From assembly GCA_052066835.1 (NCBI GenBank), contig JBQHRJ010000006.1: 64,000 nt of DNA, one strand, 5' to 3'. A program made the position numbers and the translations under genes. Positions within the stretch are counted from its first letter, which is position 1; every line of letters begins with the position of its first letter. This DNA comes from UBA2821 sp902763335 (GTDB lineage: Bacteria > Bacillota > Clostridia > Lachnospirales > Lachnospiraceae). Positions 62,179-64,000 of the stretch are shown here, piece after piece. The notes below the pieces were generated by a model. The model made no database searches, had not been told where the DNA came from, and saw only the letters and a list, made by a program, of their open reading frames with translations.

Positions 62179-63206
62179 AAAATGTGACAATTAAAGATAT
62201 CGCAAAAATGTGCGGTGTTGGAGTAAGTACTGTTTCCCGGGCTATAAATGATAACCCGGGAATAAGTGCCGAAACGAAAGAACATATACTTGATGTTATC
62301 AGGGAAAATAATTATGTTCCGAATAACAGCGCAAGGAATCTTAAGCGTTCAGAGACAGAAACTATTGCCGTGCTGGTAAAGGGAATTGGTAATTCTTTTT
62401 TCAGCCCTATGATTACAGAATTTGAAAAGATAATACAGGAAAAAAAATATACATTTGTGTTACAGAGAGTCGATGAAAATCAGGATGAAATAGATGTAGC
62501 CATGGAAATTGAAAAGGAAAAAAGACTAAAGGGAATCGTATTTCTAGGAGGGTATTTTTCTCATTCGAAGGAAAAACTTGGCAAGCTTACGGTTCCTTTT
62601 GTGTTAAGTACAATTGGAATGACCGACTCGATGGTGCATAGAGAATTTGCATCTGTAGCAGTTGATGATGAAAAAGAAAGTTTTAAAATAGTAGATTATT
62701 TATGTAGTCTGGGACATAAGAAAATAGCAATTCTTGCAGCGTCACCGGACGATGAGAGTATTGGTAAGTTGAGAATGAGCGGGTACAGAAAAGCACTTAT
62801 AAAGAATGGTATAGAATATGATGAAAATCTGGTTTTTGAATTGATTAGTGGAAATGAAAGATATTCTATTAAAAGCGGTTACATTACTGCAAAAAAAATG
62901 TTAAAATCAAATGTAGAATGTACGGCAATATTTGCAATCACTGATGCGATTGCGATAGGTGCGTGCAGGGCTATATGGGACGAAAATAAAAAGGTTCCGG
63001 AAGATTACTCAATAGCAGGGTTTGACGGGCTTGAGATGACTAAGTATTATATACCGTCTTTTACCACGATAAGGCAGCCGGTAGAGGAAATGGCAAGGGA
63101 AACACTAAGGATGCTTTTCCAGATGATTGACAGCAAAAAAAGATTAAAAGAAAATGTAATATTTCCCGGAGAATTGATTATAGGTGAGTCTACGCGTGGC
63201 ATATAA
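62175..63206 (+). CDS. LacI-family transcriptional regulator of the maltose locus
   Basis: 343 residues. The N-terminal helix-turn-helix and hinge VTIKDIAKMCGVGVSTVSRA then INDNPGISAETK and NNSARNLKRS are canonical LacI/GalR. The C-terminal sugar-binding domain contains SVAVDDEKESFKIVDYLCSL and IAGFDGLEMTKYYIPSFTTI. ATGA overlap with malQ makes it part of the operon. It probably binds the operator at 57280 and senses a maltodextrin-derived ligand. Confidence 0.93.
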   Translation: MKNVTIKDIAKMCGVGVSTVSRAINDNPGISAETKEHILDVIRENNYVPNNSARNLKRSETETIAVLVKGIGNSFFSPMITEFEKIIQEKKYTFVLQRVDENQDEIDVAMEIEKEKRLKGIVFLGGYFSHSKEKLGKLTVPFVLSTIGMTDSMVHREFASVAVDDEKESFKIVDYLCSLGHKKIAILAASPDDESIGKLRMSGYRKALIKNGIEYDENLVFELISGNERYSIKSGYITAKKMLKSNVECTAIFAITDAIAIGACRAIWDENKKVPEDYSIAGFDGLEMTKYYIPSFTTIRQPVEEMARETLRMLFQMIDSKKRLKENVIFPGELIIGESTRGI

Positions 63207-63235
63207 TAAAGTACATTATTTAGGAGGCTTTAAAT

Positions 63236-64000
63236 ATGGAGTATGTAAACGAGTATAAAGAAAAATTTGCTAAGTTGATAGAGATTCAAAAAAAATACGA
63301 TATTTCTACGGAAGAGACGCAGGAGATTTTAGACAGTATTGATACATATCGCGTAAATACTCCGGTAGTTGGAAATTTCAGTACCGGAAAGAGTTCGATG
63401 ATTAATGCTATAATAGGTAAACCATTATTAAGTGTTGACATTACTCCTGAAACAGCAGTGCCTACAGAGGTATATTATGGTGAAAACCATGTGTACCAGT
63501 ATGATAAAAAAGGAATAATAGAGAGAAGAATAGATGAACTTCCATTAAGAGGGCTTACGGTTCAGACAACAAAGCTTGTTAAGATTGAGTATGATAATGA
63601 GTTTTTAAAGAAAATTCATTCGGTCAATATAGTGGATTTGCCGGGATTTGACACAAGTATAGAATTGCATAACAGAGCAATTGATCAGTATCTTCCAAAC
63701 AGTCTGGCATATCTTCTTGTAGTGTCATCAGATGACCCTGTACTTAAGGAAAGTATAGTTGAATTCTTAAAAGAACTTAAAGTCTACAATATGCCGGTGT
63801 ATGTGGTTATAACAAAGAGCAGAAGACTAGACGATGATGAACTTGATGAGTGTAAGAAACTGTTGCAGAAAACTGTCGGACAGATAGTAGGTCAGGATAA
63901 TGTTACGGTTGCTTCAGTGGATTCATATGGCAGAGTGAATGTAGATGAGCTTAAAGACATATTAATAGAGATACAGGGAAAAACAGGTGAAATATTTATA
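63236..64000 (+). CDS. Dynamin-like GTPase (5' part, cut by the window end)
   Basis: 255 codons are present from the ATG at 63236 (AGGAGG eight bases upstream), and the frame is open at the right edge. The GTPase domain begins after a short N-terminal helix: GNFSTGKSSMINAI is the P-loop, TPETAVPTEV the switch I Thr, VDLPGFDTS the DxxG motif and VVITKSRRL the base-recognition region (TKS in place of TKxD). It resembles bacterial dynamin-like or YjdA/LeoA-type GTPases. Membrane-interaction helices, if any, lie beyond the window. It is 29 bp after the LacI gene on the same strand. Confidence 0.85.
   Translation, partial: MEYVNEYKEKFAKLIEIQKKYDISTEETQEILDSIDTYRVNTPVVGNFSTGKSSMINAIIGKPLLSVDITPETAVPTEVYYGENHVYQYDKKGIIERRIDELPLRGLTVQTTKLVKIEYDNEFLKKIHSVNIVDLPGFDTSIELHNRAIDQYLPNSLAYLLVVSSDDPVLKESIVEFLKELKVYNMPVYVVITKSRRLDDDELDECKKLLQKTVGQIVGQDNVTVASVDSYGRVNVDELKDILIEIQGKTGEIFI

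Overview
The window looks like a chromosomal segment of a low-GC Gram-positive anaerobe of the Clostridia, most likely Lachnospiraceae. The reasons are a PolC-type replicase, AT-rich codon use (AGA, ATA, AAG), strong Shine-Dalgarno sites, the gene orders pyrH-frr-uppS-cdsA-dxr-rseP-ispG-polC and rimP-nusA-rnpM-ylxQ-infB-rbfA-nrnA-truB-ribF, and a maltose-type ABC operon without its own ATPase. Genus cannot be fixed from the sequence alone.

Region 1 (1-766) holds no intact gene. It contains the 3' end of a group II intron, a decayed IS200/IS605 transposase with its hairpins, a promoter and a 118-nt palindromic element (A1). Region 2 (767-3611) holds two small membrane-associated proteins, a MalY/PatB-type PLP enzyme and an HD-GYP phosphodiesterase with its own promoter.

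Region 3 (3639-25739) is the outstanding part: a co-directional 22-kb cell-surface locus. It has six membrane-anchored or secreted proteins, several with the AWF-type signal sequence typical of SipW substrates, and an ER-type (Ser-His) signal peptidase. It also has a membrane-anchored McrB-like AAA+ ATPase paired with a DUF2357-like protein, and a 4103-residue secreted protein built from about thirty GLUG-like repeats. I infer a surface fibre or matrix assembly system with a motor pair derived from McrBC-like machinery. The HD-GYP enzyme on one side and a degenerate GGDEF-EAL protein (25975-27522) on the other suggest control by c-di-GMP. I know of no described system with this composition, though I could not search.

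Region 4 (27783-40817) runs from a polysaccharide deacetylase and a bactofilin into the pyrH-to-polC housekeeping operon (UMP kinase, ribosome recycling, undecaprenyl diphosphate, CDP-diacylglycerol, MEP isoprenoid steps, site-2 protease, replicase). Region 5 (40818-43009) holds an unrecognised conserved-looking gene between two palindromic repeats, a tRNA-Glu and a DHH phosphoesterase. Region 6 (43204-54901) is the nusA-infB translation and RNA operon, then an NlpC/P60 hydrolase, rpsO and pnp. Region 7 (55003-57094) holds an O-acetylhomoserine sulfhydrylase and an orphan eukaryote-type HisA. Region 8 (57350-63206) is a maltose/maltodextrin locus (binding protein, two permeases, 4-alpha-glucanotransferase, LacI regulator), followed by a dynamin-like GTPase cut off by the window edge.

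Two families of large intergenic palindromes are dispersed through the window: A at 575 and 27608, and B at 25775, 40853 and 41734. Copies differ in stem sequence while keeping base pairing, which points to selection on structure or to a palindrome-based mobile element.
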